Part shown: positions 8,292 to 15,793 of the stretch, piece by piece | Layout: every line of letters starts with the position of its first letter | How positions within the stretch are numbered: the first letter of the stretch is position 1 | Assembly: GCA_045577595.1 (NCBI GenBank) | Contig: JAZNIR010000052.1 | Location: 1-23,090, forward strand | From: Scatosoma sp045577595 | GTDB taxonomy: Bacteria; Bacillota; Clostridia; Christensenellales; Borkfalkiaceae | Direction of reading: 5' to 3' | Length of the DNA stretch: 23,090 bases | The notes under the pieces: model-generated | What the model saw: the letters and a program-made list of their open reading frames with translations, nothing else | Database searches by the model: none | What the model was told of the DNA's origin: nothing | Position numbers and translations under genes: made by a program

Positions 8292-8580
8292 AAGAACCCG
8301 CATCGCAATACAGCGTCAGGCTTACGTTTTTGCTTGGTTGCGTACGTCTGTGTACGCGCCCTGCGCAAAATCCGCGCCTTTCTCGTCTTGCTCGCGTCTT
8401 GCTTTGTTTTTGCCATAAGGAAGAAACCGCGTTGTAATACAGCGTCAGGCTTACGTTTTTGCTTGGTTGCGTACGTCTATGTACGCGCCCTGCGCAAAAT
8501 CCGCGCCTTTCTCGTCTTGCTCGCGTCTTGCTTTGTTTTTGCCATAAGGAAGAACCCGCGTCGCAATACAGCGTCAGGCT
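8292..8580. repeat. 129-bp tandem repeat between argJ and argB
   Basis: Two full copies (8292-8420 and 8421-8549) and the first 31 bases of a third (8550-8580) follow each other with an exact 129-bp period. They differ at only a few bases near the copy starts and at one base in a hairpin loop (8350 G versus 8479 A). Each full copy holds GCGTAC-N6-GTACGC, a perfect stem whose only change between copies is in the loop. The unit is an exact number of codons and one plus-strand frame stays open through it, but there is no ribosome site, so I treat it as noncoding. This repeat fills nearly all of the argJ-argB gap; between it and argB only an AT-rich stretch and the argB ribosome site remain. Confidence 0.95.
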
Positions 8581-8628
8581 TTGTTTATGAAATAAAAAAC
8601 CGTATTGAAAAAATTTAGGAGTGATAAA

Positions 8629-9489
8629 ATGGAATTAACCACAGCGCAACGCGCGGAAGTATTAACGCAAGCTTTGCCTTACATTCAAAAATACAATAAC
8701 AAAATCGTCGTCGTAAAATACGGCGGAAACGCAATGATTAACGACGATTTAAAAGAAGCGGTGATGGGGGATATCGTACTGTTGTCGCTTATCGGCGTGA
8801 AAGTCGTTTTGGTGCACGGCGGCGGTCCGGAAATTACCGAAATGCTTGGCAAAATCGGCAAGAAATCGGAATTTGTCGACGGTTTGCGCGTAACCGATAA
8901 AGAAACGGTAGATATCGTGCAAATGGTGCTTGCGGGAAAGGTGAATAAAAATCTCGTCAATCTCTTGCAAAACAAAGGCGGAAAAGCGATTGGGCTTTGC
9001 GGTATTGACGGGCATATGATTAAGGCGAAAAAAGTAGATAAACGGCTTGGTTACGTCGGCGATATTACGGGCGTAAACGTTTCGCCGATTTTAGACGTAT
9101 TGGAAAAGGGGTACATACCCGTTATTTCCACCGTCGGCTACGACACGAAAGGAAACACGTACAACATCAACGCAGACACGGTGGCGGCGCGGATTGCAGG
9201 CGAATTAAAAGCGGAATGTTTGATTTCTATGACGGATACCGTCGGGCTGTTGCGCGATAAGGACGACCCGTCCACGCTCATTCCCGTCGTTTGCGTTTCC
9301 GACGCGCCCAAGCTTATGCACGACGGCGTGATTAGTGGCGGTATGATACCCAAAGTGAATTGCTGTATCGAAGCGATTCGTCGCGGGGTGGATAAAGTGT
9401 TTATTATCGACGGGCGGATTCCCCATTCGATACTGATTGAAGTGTTGACGGACGAAGGTGTGGGGACGATGTTCGTGTCGGGCGATTAA
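8629..9489 (+). CDS. argB: Acetylglutamate kinase
   Basis: Phosphorylates N-acetylglutamate with ATP, second step of the pathway and often the point of arginine feedback. Amino-acid-kinase fold with the N-terminal VVKYGGNAM (phosphate-binding Lys and Gly loop), LVHGGGPEI (substrate loop), the AGKVNKNLVN segment and NINADTVAARIA near the ATP site. Length 286 residues. Start at 8629 has TAGGAG; the frame extends upstream to 8605 only with weak support. Whether it has the N-terminal helix linked to arginine inhibition is unclear: the MELTTAQRAEVLTQALPYIQKY lead is of the length seen in arginine-sensitive hexameric enzymes. It could rely on read-through across the tandem repeat or on an unrecognised promoter in it. 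Confidence 0.96.
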   Translation: MELTTAQRAEVLTQALPYIQKYNNKIVVVKYGGNAMINDDLKEAVMGDIVLLSLIGVKVVLVHGGGPEITEMLGKIGKKSEFVDGLRVTDKETVDIVQMVLAGKVNKNLVNLLQNKGGKAIGLCGIDGHMIKAKKVDKRLGYVGDITGVNVSPILDVLEKGYIPVISTVGYDTKGNTYNINADTVAARIAGELKAECLISMTDTVGLLRDKDDPSTLIPVVCVSDAPKLMHDGVISGGMIPKVNCCIEAIRRGVDKVFIIDGRIPHSILIEVLTDEGVGTMFVSGD

Positions 9490-9522
9490 CTGCACGACGA
9501 AACGCAAAAAAGGACGAAAAAT

Positions 9523-10686
9523 ATGGACGTAAAACAAATAGATAAAGAATATATCGCGAATACGTACGCCCGTTTTCCCGTAACGCTCGTGGGTGGGAAA
9601 GGCTCGGTTATCGTAGACGAAACCGGCAAAGAATATATCGACCTTGCTACGGGGATTGCCGTTAACGGATTCGGCGTAGCGGACGAAGAATGGAAAAATG
9701 CGGTGATTGCGCAACTGAATAAAATACAGCACGTTTCCAATCTGTATTACAGCGAGCCTTGCGCGTTGTTGGCGGAAACGCTTTGCAAGCGGACGGGCTT
9801 TAAAAAGGTGTTCTTTTCCAATTCGGGCGCGGAAGCTAACGAAACGGCGATTAAAGCGGCGAGAAGATACGGCGAATTGAAAAAAGGCGCGGAATATTAT
9901 ACGGTGATAACCTTGAAAAATTCCTTTCACGGCAGAACGATTACCACCCTTTCCGCAACGGGACAAGACGTTTTCCACGAATATTTTACGCCGATGACGG
10001 CGGGGTTCGTGCACGCGACGGCAAACGATATAAACGAATTGGAAACGCTTGTAAAAACGCATAAGTGTTGCGCGGTGATGCTCGAACTCGTACAAGGCGA
10101 AGGGGGCGTAACGGCGCTAGATAAAGAATACGTCAAGCAAGTAAAAGCGCTTACGGAGCGGGAAGATATGTTGTTTATCGTCGACGAAGTGCAAACGGGT
10201 AACGGCAGAACGGGCAGTTTGTACGCGTATATGCAATACGGCGTAACGCCCGACGTGATGACGACGGCGAAAGGGCTGGGCGGTGGTTTGCCAATCGGCG
10301 CGACGCTTTTAAACGATAGAGCGAAAGATTTGTTTAGCGTGGGATTAAACGGCTCGACATTCGGGGGAAACCCGATTGCGTGCGCGGGAGCAAACAACGT
10401 AATAAACCGTATCGACGATAAACTTTTAAAGGAAGTACGGGAAAAGAGCGCGTACGTATTTTCCGAATTACAAAGCGCAAAGGGCGTAAAAGGCGTTAGC
10501 GGATTGGGCTTTATGATTGGCGTGGAAACGGAAAAGGACGCGGGCGATATTATCCGTCGTTGTATCGAGCGGGGCGTTTTGGTGATTAAAGCCAAGCATA
10601 AAATCCGTTTGCTCCCCGCGCTGAATATTCCTATGGAATTATTGAAAAAAGCAATCAAAATAATAAAGGAAGAGTGTGAAAAATAA
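9523..10686 (+). CDS. argD: Acetylornithine aminotransferase
   Basis: PLP-dependent class III aminotransferase converting N-acetylglutamate semialdehyde to N-acetylornithine with glutamate as donor. Visible landmarks: SNSGAEANETAIK (PLP phosphate site, about 99-111), SFHGRT (134-139), FIVDEVQTGNGRTG (DEVQTG 221-226) and TTAKGLGGGLPIGA with Lys250 as the Schiff-base lysine. Length of 387 residues is normal for ArgD. AAAGGACG precedes the ATG. It begins 33 bases after argB, and its TAA stop shares one base with the argF ATG, so translation of argF is probably coupled. A role also in lysine synthesis (succinyl-DAP aminotransferase) is known for ArgD in enterobacteria and cannot be excluded. Confidence 0.95.
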   Translation: MDVKQIDKEYIANTYARFPVTLVGGKGSVIVDETGKEYIDLATGIAVNGFGVADEEWKNAVIAQLNKIQHVSNLYYSEPCALLAETLCKRTGFKKVFFSNSGAEANETAIKAARRYGELKKGAEYYTVITLKNSFHGRTITTLSATGQDVFHEYFTPMTAGFVHATANDINELETLVKTHKCCAVMLELVQGEGGVTALDKEYVKQVKALTEREDMLFIVDEVQTGNGRTGSLYAYMQYGVTPDVMTTAKGLGGGLPIGATLLNDRAKDLFSVGLNGSTFGGNPIACAGANNVINRIDDKLLKEVREKSAYVFSELQSAKGVKGVSGLGFMIGVETEKDAGDIIRRCIERGVLVIKAKHKIRLLPALNIPMELLKKAIKIIKEECEK

Positions 10687-11591
10687 TGCATTTGTTAAAA
10701 CTGATGGACCTTTCGTCCAAACAAATTACCGAAATTTTAAATCTTGCCGACCAACTGAAATTTGAAAAGAAAAACGGCATTAAACATCACCTTTTAAAAG
10801 GGAAAACGCTTGGTTTAATCTTTTCGAAATCGTCCACCCGCACGCGCGTATCCTTTGAAGTGGGTATGTACGATTTAGGGGGCAACGCGCTGTTTTTAAG
10901 CTCGCGCGATTTACAAATCGGCAGAGGCGAGCCCGTGCAAGATACGGCGCGCGTTTTATCCCGCTATCTCGACGGGATTATGATTCGGACGTTTGCGCAA
11001 AAAGAAGTGGAAGACCTTGCCACCTACGGCTCGATTCCGATTATCAACGGTTTAACCGATTATTGCCACCCTTGCCAAGTGCTTGCCGATTTGATGACCA
11101 TTCGCGAATATAAAGGCGGATTGGCGGGCAATAAACTTTGCTACGTCGGCGACGGCAACAATATGACCAATTCCCTTATCGTGGGCGGTATTAAAATGGG
11201 AATGGAAGTATCGGTGGCTTGTCCCAAAGGCTACGAGCCGGACGCCGAGCTTATGAAATGGGCAAGCGAAAACGGCAAATTTACTTGTACGGACGACGTG
11301 TTGAAAGCGGCGAAAGACGCGGACGTTCTCTATACGGACGTTTGGGCGTCGATGGGGCAAGAATCGGAAGCGGAAGAAAGAAAGAAGATTTTCAAAGGCT
11401 ACCAAATTAACGCGGACGTGATGAGCGTGGCGAAAGCGGACGCTATGGTGTTGCACTGTTTGCCCGCGCACCGCGAAGAAGAAATCACGGAAGAAGTTTT
11501 GGAAGCGCACGCAAACGAAATTTTCGACGAAGCGGAAAACAGATTGCACGCGCAAAAAGCGGTGCTTGTAAAGTGTTTAGGGGGTAAATAA
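10686..11591 (+). CDS. argF: Ornithine carbamoyltransferase
   Basis: Makes citrulline from ornithine and carbamoyl phosphate. The carbamoyl-phosphate site SSTRTR (about 49-54), the HPCQVLADL segment and the ornithine-site HCLPAHR (about 257-263, with the catalytic Cys258) are all present; 301 residues is the usual size. The start overlaps the argD stop by one base (TAATG), with GGAAGAG as ribosome site inside argD. Because it sits in a biosynthetic cluster with argG/argH and lacks arcA or arcC neighbours, the anabolic role is favoured over the catabolic deiminase pathway. Its end (GGGGGTAAATAAT) also supplies the ribosome site of the next gene. Confidence 0.96.
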   Translation: MHLLKLMDLSSKQITEILNLADQLKFEKKNGIKHHLLKGKTLGLIFSKSSTRTRVSFEVGMYDLGGNALFLSSRDLQIGRGEPVQDTARVLSRYLDGIMIRTFAQKEVEDLATYGSIPIINGLTDYCHPCQVLADLMTIREYKGGLAGNKLCYVGDGNNMTNSLIVGGIKMGMEVSVACPKGYEPDAELMKWASENGKFTCTDDVLKAAKDADVLYTDVWASMGQESEAEERKKIFKGYQINADVMSVAKADAMVLHCLPAHREEEITEEVLEAHANEIFDEAENRLHAQKAVLVKCLGGK

Positions 11592-11592
11592 T

Positions 11593-12438
11593 ATGTCGCG
11601 TATCATGGAAAATGAAAGTTTAAAAGTAACCATCGCCGAACAAGGTGCGGAAATTATCAGCCTTTTGCATAACGGCAAAGAACGGGTGTGGCAAAACGAA
11701 ACGGGCGAATGGGCAGGACACGGTCCGCTCCTTTTCCCCGTATGCGGACATTTCCACGTCGTCGTAGACGGCAAGGAATACCCGATTTCGGCGCACGGTT
11801 TTGCAAAAAAATCCACTTTTGTAGTGGAAGAAAAAGGCGCGGATTTTATCCGTTTTAGCTTATCGTCGAGCGCGGAAACGAAAAAGGTGTACCCGTACGA
11901 TTTTTGCTTGGAAATCACGTATAAACTTTCGGGAAATACCTTGATTATCGACAGTAAAATGACGAATACGGGGGATAAAACGTTGTATTACGCCATCGGC
12001 GGACACGAATCGTTTGCCCTTGACGATATCGTCGGCGCGCACGAACTTGCGTTTGAAACGAAAGAACGCGTCTTACATTACGACCATAACGAAGGCGGTT
12101 ATTTGACGGGCGAAACGTTGGATTTCGGCGAATGGGAAACGTTTAAACTTCCCGAAGAATTTTTCGTCGACAGCCGAACGCTCATTTTGAAAGATATCCG
12201 TTCGCGTAAAGTAAGCCTTTGCAAAAACGGGGAAAAGCTCGTGGATATTACGTTTGACGGTTTCCCTAACTTGTTGTTGTGGCGCGGTGGGGCAGGTAAA
12301 TTTATTTGTATCGAGCCTTGGACAAATTTGCCCGACGTTATTGGCAAAGAAAATATCGAATTTTCCCAAAAGGACGGCGTGGTGAAAGTGGAAGCGGGCG
12401 AAAGCGATACGTTTACGCGCACGATTACCTATTATTGA
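11593..12438 (+). CDS. Aldose 1-epimerase family protein (LacX-like)
   Basis: Galactose-mutarotase-fold protein of 281 residues. Family signs: QGAEIISLLHNGKERVWQ at the N-terminus, WAGHGPLLFPVCGHF, the YPISAHGFAK segment with the conserved HG, GGHESFAL in the middle, and ICIEPWTNLPD near the C-terminus carrying the catalytic-type Glu. Members interconvert alpha and beta hexoses or act on hexose 6-phosphates; the substrate cannot be told from this sequence. It starts one base after argF, so it is part of the arginine transcript, although no pathway link to arginine is known to me. The ribosome site is the GGGGGT at the end of argF. A second in-frame ATG four codons later is possible. Confidence 0.9.
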   Translation: MSRIMENESLKVTIAEQGAEIISLLHNGKERVWQNETGEWAGHGPLLFPVCGHFHVVVDGKEYPISAHGFAKKSTFVVEEKGADFIRFSLSSSAETKKVYPYDFCLEITYKLSGNTLIIDSKMTNTGDKTLYYAIGGHESFALDDIVGAHELAFETKERVLHYDHNEGGYLTGETLDFGEWETFKLPEEFFVDSRTLILKDIRSRKVSLCKNGEKLVDITFDGFPNLLLWRGGAGKFICIEPWTNLPDVIGKENIEFSQKDGVVKVEAGESDTFTRTITYY

Positions 12439-12439
12439 T

Positions 12440-12658
12440 ATGAACGGCGAAATCAAGCTTGGAAAATACCGTCATTTTAAAGGCGGGGAATACGAAGTAC
12501 TCGGCTTTGCCAAGCACTCGGAAACGTGCGAAACGTACGTAATTTACCGCGCGTTTTACGGCGATAGAGAAACGTGGATACGCCCCCTTTCCATGTGGAA
12601 CGAAAGGGTGGAAAGGGACGGAAAAACCTTTCAAAGATTTACCTATATAGAAGAATAA
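12440..12658 (+). CDS. DUF1653 protein
   Basis: A 72-residue protein matching the DUF1653 pattern: GKYRHFKGGEYEVLGFAKHSETCE, then YVIYRAFYGDRETWIRPLSMWNE, and a terminal RF-Y-x-E. Members are small single-domain beta-rich proteins with no established function. It begins one base after the epimerase stop, has no clear ribosome site of its own and probably relies on coupled translation. It is the last gene before the terminator at 12661, so the transcript appears to be argG through this gene. Confidence 0.9.
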   Translation: MNGEIKLGKYRHFKGGEYEVLGFAKHSETCETYVIYRAFYGDRETWIRPLSMWNERVERDGKTFQRFTYIEE

Positions 12659-12660
12659 AA

Positions 12661-12695
12661 AAGAGCGTTTGCGATTGCAAACGCTCTTAAAATTT
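12661..12695 (+). terminator. Terminator of the arginine cluster
   Basis: AAGAGCGTTTGC and GCAAACGCTCTT form a perfect 12-bp stem with a GATT loop, followed by a modest T-rich tail. On the other strand the stem is followed by TTTTTTAT, so it may also end the minus-strand PH-domain transcript arriving from 12752. Confidence 0.9.
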
Positions 12696-12751
12696 TCAAA
12701 ATAGGCATACCAAGTATGCGACGAAATGATAAACCCGCAGGTGGGATTTTT

Positions 12752-13405
12752 TTACGGGCGAGTGGTTGTAAAGGATTGTCGTTGTGTTAACGCAGTGGCA
12801 ATTTCCATTGCTTGTAATTTTCTTGCGTCGTCGGCGTGCTTTTTTAATGCAAAAGTGATTGCATTTTTTACTTCGTTTGCATTCGAAACACATTTTATCG
12901 TTCGTTTACTGCCACCCGTTCCGCGTATCGAGAGTGTATAAAAATGGAAAATTCTTCCCCAAAACGTTGCTTTAAGCATAACTGTTTCAACGTTTTGGAT
13001 AGGAAAATCAATCGCTGTAATACTGAAAATACCTACTTTTCCCATAACGCGATTATTCGTAACCGCCAACTTATTTGTTAAAAAAGTAGATATACCTGCA
13101 ATGAGTGGAATAAAAGCCAATAATTGCGATACTATAACAACAATGGCGATTTTAAACTCGTTTTTCCGAACTCCGTAGGGGGAATAATAATCCAATTCGT
13201 AACCAAAAGGAAGTTCGCCATTATGATTATTATAATAGTCTATCAGTTCGTCTAGTGTATAGTCTTTAAATAAGCCTGTTGCGATAATAATAATAATCTC
13301 AATGATAATAGTTAAAATAATCGGCAATACGATAATAAACCAATTTATTTTTGCTTTTGCCAGCACTTTTTCGTTTTTTTCTAAATTCTTGTCGATATAA
13401 TCCAC
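12752..13405 (-). CDS. Membrane protein with bacterial PH domain (bPH2/DUF304)
   Basis: A 217-residue protein with two predicted membrane segments (about 21-46, rich in Ile, and 87-107) separated by a Tyr/Asn-rich extracytoplasmic-looking loop, then a bPH2 domain at about 108-195: LTNKLAVTNNRVMGKVGIFS, FPIQNVETVML, WGRIFHFYTLSIRGTGGSKRTIKCVSNANEVKNAI. This family (as in YdbS/YdbT) has no settled biochemical role; some are linked to stress or bacteriocin resistance. It starts with GTG behind AAAGGACGG. It is divergent from a tiny XRE gene, and one of two matching operators fills its promoter spacer, so I infer repression by that protein. The last ~25 residues are polar and look unstructured. 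Confidence 0.85.
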   Translation of the reverse strand: MDYIDKNLEKNEKVLAKAKINWFIIVLPIILTIIIEIIIIIATGLFKDYTLDELIDYYNNHNGELPFGYELDYYSPYGVRKNEFKIAIVVIVSQLLAFIPLIAGISTFLTNKLAVTNNRVMGKVGIFSITAIDFPIQNVETVMLKATFWGRIFHFYTLSIRGTGGSKRTIKCVSNANEVKNAITFALKKHADDARKLQAMEIATALTQRQSFTTTRP

Positions 13406-13437
13406 TATAAAAACCGTCCTTTGTAAAATCTGTTTCT

Positions 13438-13467
13438 ATTATAAATCACCTAATATACGATTGTCAA
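13438..13467 (-). promoter_or_regulatory. Promoter of the PH-domain gene
   Basis: Read on the minus strand: TTGACA (13467-13462), 18-bp spacer, TATAAT (13443-13438). Both hexamers are perfect. The spacer holds the operator at 13445-13461, so a bound repressor would sit between the polymerase contact sites. Confidence 0.88.
13445..13461. promoter_or_regulatory. Operator 1 of the XRE/PH divergon
   Basis: ATCACCTAATATACGAT, 17 bp, matches the perfect palindrome at 13474-13490 in 14 of 17 positions. It exactly occupies the spacer of the PH-gene promoter. Inferred binding site of the 70-aa XRE protein. Confidence 0.7.
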
Positions 13468-13473
13468 GCAAAA

Positions 13474-13490
13474 ATCGCATAATATGCGAT
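13474..13490. promoter_or_regulatory. Operator 2 of the XRE/PH divergon
   Basis: ATCGCATAATATGCGAT is a perfect palindrome with 8-bp arms around one central base. It overlaps the extended -10 of the XRE gene, suggesting autorepression. Its centre is 29 bp from that of operator 1. Confidence 0.75.
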
Positions 13491-13493
13491 AAT
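13485..13493 (+). promoter_or_regulatory. Extended -10 promoter of the small XRE gene
   Basis: TG-C-GATAAT is an extended -10 element about 33 bases before the ATG. No good -35 lies at 16-18 bp, which is common for extended -10 promoters. It overlaps operator 2. Confidence 0.6.
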
Positions 13494-13525
13494 TTAATAG
13501 ATGATATTTTATAAGGGGTTTTACA

Positions 13526-13738
13526 ATGGAATTGGAAAAAATTCAACGGCGGTTGCGAGAAAGCATAAGGCAATCGGGAATACCGCAAAAAGAAATTGCA
13601 AAAGCGATAGGGGTTTCTCCGCAAACCGTTTCCAAATATATGAAATTAAATATATTTCCCGCATTGGATACGCTTGCAAAACTTTGCAAGTTGTTGGACG
13701 TGAGTTCTGATTATATACTCGGCGTGGAAGAATATTGA
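13526..13738 (+). CDS. XRE-family transcriptional regulator (70 aa)
   Basis: Single helix-turn-helix domain: QKEIAKAIGVSPQTVSKYMKLN (about 21-42) is the HTH, followed by PALDTLAKLCKLLDVSSDYILG, the usual XRE C-terminal helices. There is no sensor domain, so it acts as a minimal Cro-like repressor. The ATG is preceded by AAGGGG. Two 17-bp operators in the 120-bp divergent region, one on its own -10 and one inside the promoter of the PH-domain gene, suggest it represses both. What relieves repression is not visible; no protease or antirepressor is adjacent. Confidence 0.9.
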   Translation: MELEKIQRRLRESIRQSGIPQKEIAKAIGVSPQTVSKYMKLNIFPALDTLAKLCKLLDVSSDYILGVEEY

Positions 13739-13752
13739 TTTTTCATAAAAGC

Positions 13753-13785
13753 AAAGCCCGCTTTTTTATAAGCGAGCTTTTTCTT
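13753..13785. terminator. Bidirectional terminator after the small XRE gene
   Basis: AAAGCCCGCTT (13753-13763) and AAGCGAGCTTT (13770-13780) pair over 11 positions with one mismatch and a TTTTAT loop, followed by a T-rich tract. It lies between convergent genes (XRE and the QueG-like gene) and has A/T runs on both sides. Confidence 0.8.
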
Positions 13786-13786
13786 T

Positions 13787-14458
13787 TTATAATTTATTTT
13801 TCGGACAAACTTTGATGCACACACCGCATACGCTACCCCTGCCGATATCTTGAAAATGCGCTTTCATATATTTCGAACATTTTTCCGCGTCGAAATTCCG
13901 TTCGCCGTTGCAAGTGGGTTTTTCCCCGAATATCGCGCCTGCGGGGCAGGCGTTTTTGCATATTTGGCAATCTCCGCACCCGTTTTCGATTACGGGCAAT
14001 TCGCTTTGTAAGGGCATATCCGTCAACACCGTCGCAAGGCGGACTTTGCTCCCGTAGTCCGTCGATAAAAACAAACCGCTTTTTCCGACGAACCCAAGCC
14101 CCGACAAAACGGCAACCGTCTTATGCGGAATCACACCGCGATAGGGGTTGTCTTTTCCCAAACTTTGGCTGGCGGCGATAGGAAAAGCGGAAAATCCCGC
14201 CTTTTCAATCTCTCTTGAAAGCCGAAAAGCGATGGAATCGAGCAGTGCGTTTGCCGTGCGGTAGTGCTGAAAATACGCGTAGGTGGGCGCGCCGTCGATA
14301 AAGGAGAGCACCGCATCGGAAAGCTTTACGCCGATAGAAAGGGCGTAAGGCAAATTGGGCAAAACTTGCGTTTTGTTCGGTAACGCGCAAAATCCGATTA
14401 TATCCGCGCCAAGCGAATAGGCAAGCGTTTTTAAATGGTCTTGAAAGTTTTTATCCAT
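13787..14458 (-). CDS. Short QueG-like double 4Fe-4S protein
   Basis: A 223-residue protein with the layout of epoxyqueuosine reductase relatives: an N-terminal DUF1730-like domain (LGADIIGFCALP; IPHKTVAVLSGLGFVGKSGLFLSTDYGSKVRLATVLTD) and then two iron-sulfur motifs, Cys161-xx-Cys164-xx-Cys167-xxx-Cys171-Pro, and Cys194 with Cys211-xx-Cys214-xxx-Cys218-Pro. It stops right after the second cluster, whereas QueG has about 150 more residues with HEAT-like repeats that hold tRNA. It is therefore probably one of the short 4Fe-4S double-cluster proteins of anaerobes rather than a tRNA enzyme; function unknown. It starts 15 bases after the permease gene with AAAGGA and is likely cotranscribed with it. 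Confidence 0.8.
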   Translation of the reverse strand: MDKNFQDHLKTLAYSLGADIIGFCALPNKTQVLPNLPYALSIGVKLSDAVLSFIDGAPTYAYFQHYRTANALLDSIAFRLSREIEKAGFSAFPIAASQSLGKDNPYRGVIPHKTVAVLSGLGFVGKSGLFLSTDYGSKVRLATVLTDMPLQSELPVIENGCGDCQICKNACPAGAIFGEKPTCNGERNFDAEKCSKYMKAHFQDIGRGSVCGVCIKVCPKNKL

Positions 14459-14473
14459 TGATTTTTCCTTTGA

Positions 14474-15640
14474 TTAAAGAAATACGAAATATTCCAAAGC
14501 GACGAGTACGCCTAAAAACGCAAAATTAAACGCGGAAAATAAGAGTACGTATTTGCCCGCCTTTCCGCCCGCTTTCGACGTGTATTCGCGGAAGGTAATC
14601 AGGCTTGCCAGCGACGAAATCAACGTGCCTACGCCACCGATATTGACACCGACGAGTATTGCCCGCCAATCGTTTGTAAACTGCCCTAATAAAATGGCGG
14701 ACGGTACGTTGCTAATGCATTGACAAGACAGTGTGGAAACGAGCAAAGGGCTTTTCGACATCAACCGTTCAAACAGCCTTTGCACGGTAGGTATGCGCGC
14801 CATATTGCCCGCGAAAATAAAGAACGCTACGAAGGTGAACAGTAAGCCGTAATCGACTTTTTTAAGCGCGTTTCTATCCAAAAACAGCAAGGAAAGGGTG
14901 ATAACGACAAGCCCTATCCAGTAGGGAATTACGTTGAACACGATAATAATGGAAAGTGCGAACAATACGCCGTAAACGGCGGTACGCAAAGCGGGCAGTT
15001 GCACTTTTTCGTCGGCAATTTCCAGCGGTTCTTTTTTTACGAAAATAAAACAACAAAGGGTAATCAGCGCCACCGATACGCAAAACGGTGGGAGCATGGT
15101 TAAGACGAATTGTCCCGTAGGAATATTAAACTTCGTGTAAAGATATAAATTTTGCGGGTTTCCAAACGGCGTTAACATACCGCCGAGATTGGCAGCGATA
15201 TTTTGCATAATAAAGGAAAACGCCATATATTTTCGCTTGTCCGTCGACGATAAAACGAAAAATCCGAGCGGTAAAAAGGTTAAAAGCGCCATATCGTTGG
15301 CAATCAGCATAGAGCCTAAAAAGGTGATATATACAAGCGCCAATACGGACGCGCGCGCGGTTTTAAACAGTTTTACGATTTTTCGCGCAAGAACGGTGAA
15401 AAAGCGGATATTCCGTAAAGCGCAAACGACGGCAAGCACGCAAAAAAGGCAAGAGAGCGTTTTAAAATCGAAATAACCCAAATACGCCTTGTCGGGCGGA
15501 ACGATAATCGAAGTAATCAGCGCTGCAACGATGGCAATACATAAAACGGCGTTTTTCTTTAAAAACGCGGTTATCGTTTCAAAAATCACGCCGTGATGGT
15601 GGGCGTGGTGGGGGTTTCGCCCTTTTACAGCCGTTTGCAT
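14474..15640 (-). CDS. ArsB/NhaD/citrate-type (SLC13-like) permease
   Basis: A 388-residue polytopic membrane protein with about ten hydrophobic segments. The repeated half-motifs are IANDMALLTFLPLGFF with AANLGGMLTPFGNPQNLYLY in the first half and QCISNVPSAILLGQFTNDW with NIGGVGTLISSLASLI in the second, as expected for the ion transporter superfamily that includes ArsB, NhaD and citrate/dicarboxylate carriers. The substrate cannot be assigned. An ATG at 15754 is in frame, but the one at 15640 has AAAGGAGC and sits behind an extended -10. The N-terminus carries a His-rich stretch (PHHAHHHG, residues about 12-19), unusual for the family and possibly metal binding. First gene of a two-gene unit, divergent from the ferritin-like gene. 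Confidence 0.85.
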   Translation of the reverse strand: MQTAVKGRNPHHAHHHGVIFETITAFLKKNAVLCIAIVAALITSIIVPPDKAYLGYFDFKTLSCLFCVLAVVCALRNIRFFTVLARKIVKLFKTARASVLALVYITFLGSMLIANDMALLTFLPLGFFVLSSTDKRKYMAFSFIMQNIAANLGGMLTPFGNPQNLYLYTKFNIPTGQFVLTMLPPFCVSVALITLCCFIFVKKEPLEIADEKVQLPALRTAVYGVLFALSIIIVFNVIPYWIGLVVITLSLLFLDRNALKKVDYGLLFTFVAFFIFAGNMARIPTVQRLFERLMSKSPLLVSTLSCQCISNVPSAILLGQFTNDWRAILVGVNIGGVGTLISSLASLITFREYTSKAGGKAGKYVLLFSAFNFAFLGVLVALEYFVFL

Positions 15641-15671
15641 AAACTTGCTCCTTTCGTATAATCCGTCGATT

Positions 15672-15680
15672 ATTATATCA
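15672..15680 (-). promoter_or_regulatory. Extended -10 promoter of the permease unit
   Basis: Minus strand TG-A-TATAAT, with the perfect -10 at 15677-15672, places the start near 15665, about 25 nt before the ATG at 15640. No clear -35. Confidence 0.6.
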
Positions 15681-15793
15681 CTATCTGATAAAAAAAGCGA
15701 GTGTTTTTGCGGGTGTAGAAAAGTTTTTGTGGACAAAAATGCGCATTTTCGCATAAGCTGTTAAAAGAAAAATCGAAAAAAAGGAGTGAAAGA

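Noticed and set aside
8292..8580. CRISPR-like array
   Set aside because: The copies are contiguous 129-bp units without variable spacers, and no cas gene is near.
8334..8618. 94-aa plus-strand open frame over the tandem repeat, with a 43-aa repeated, partly hydrophobic sequence
   Set aside because: Starts at a TTG without ribosome site, is a by-product of a repeat unit divisible by three, and has arginine/cysteine-rich composition unlike the neighbouring genes.
14474..15754. Longer permease with 38 extra N-terminal residues
   Set aside because: The extension would cover the promoter and ribosome site used for the start at 15640.
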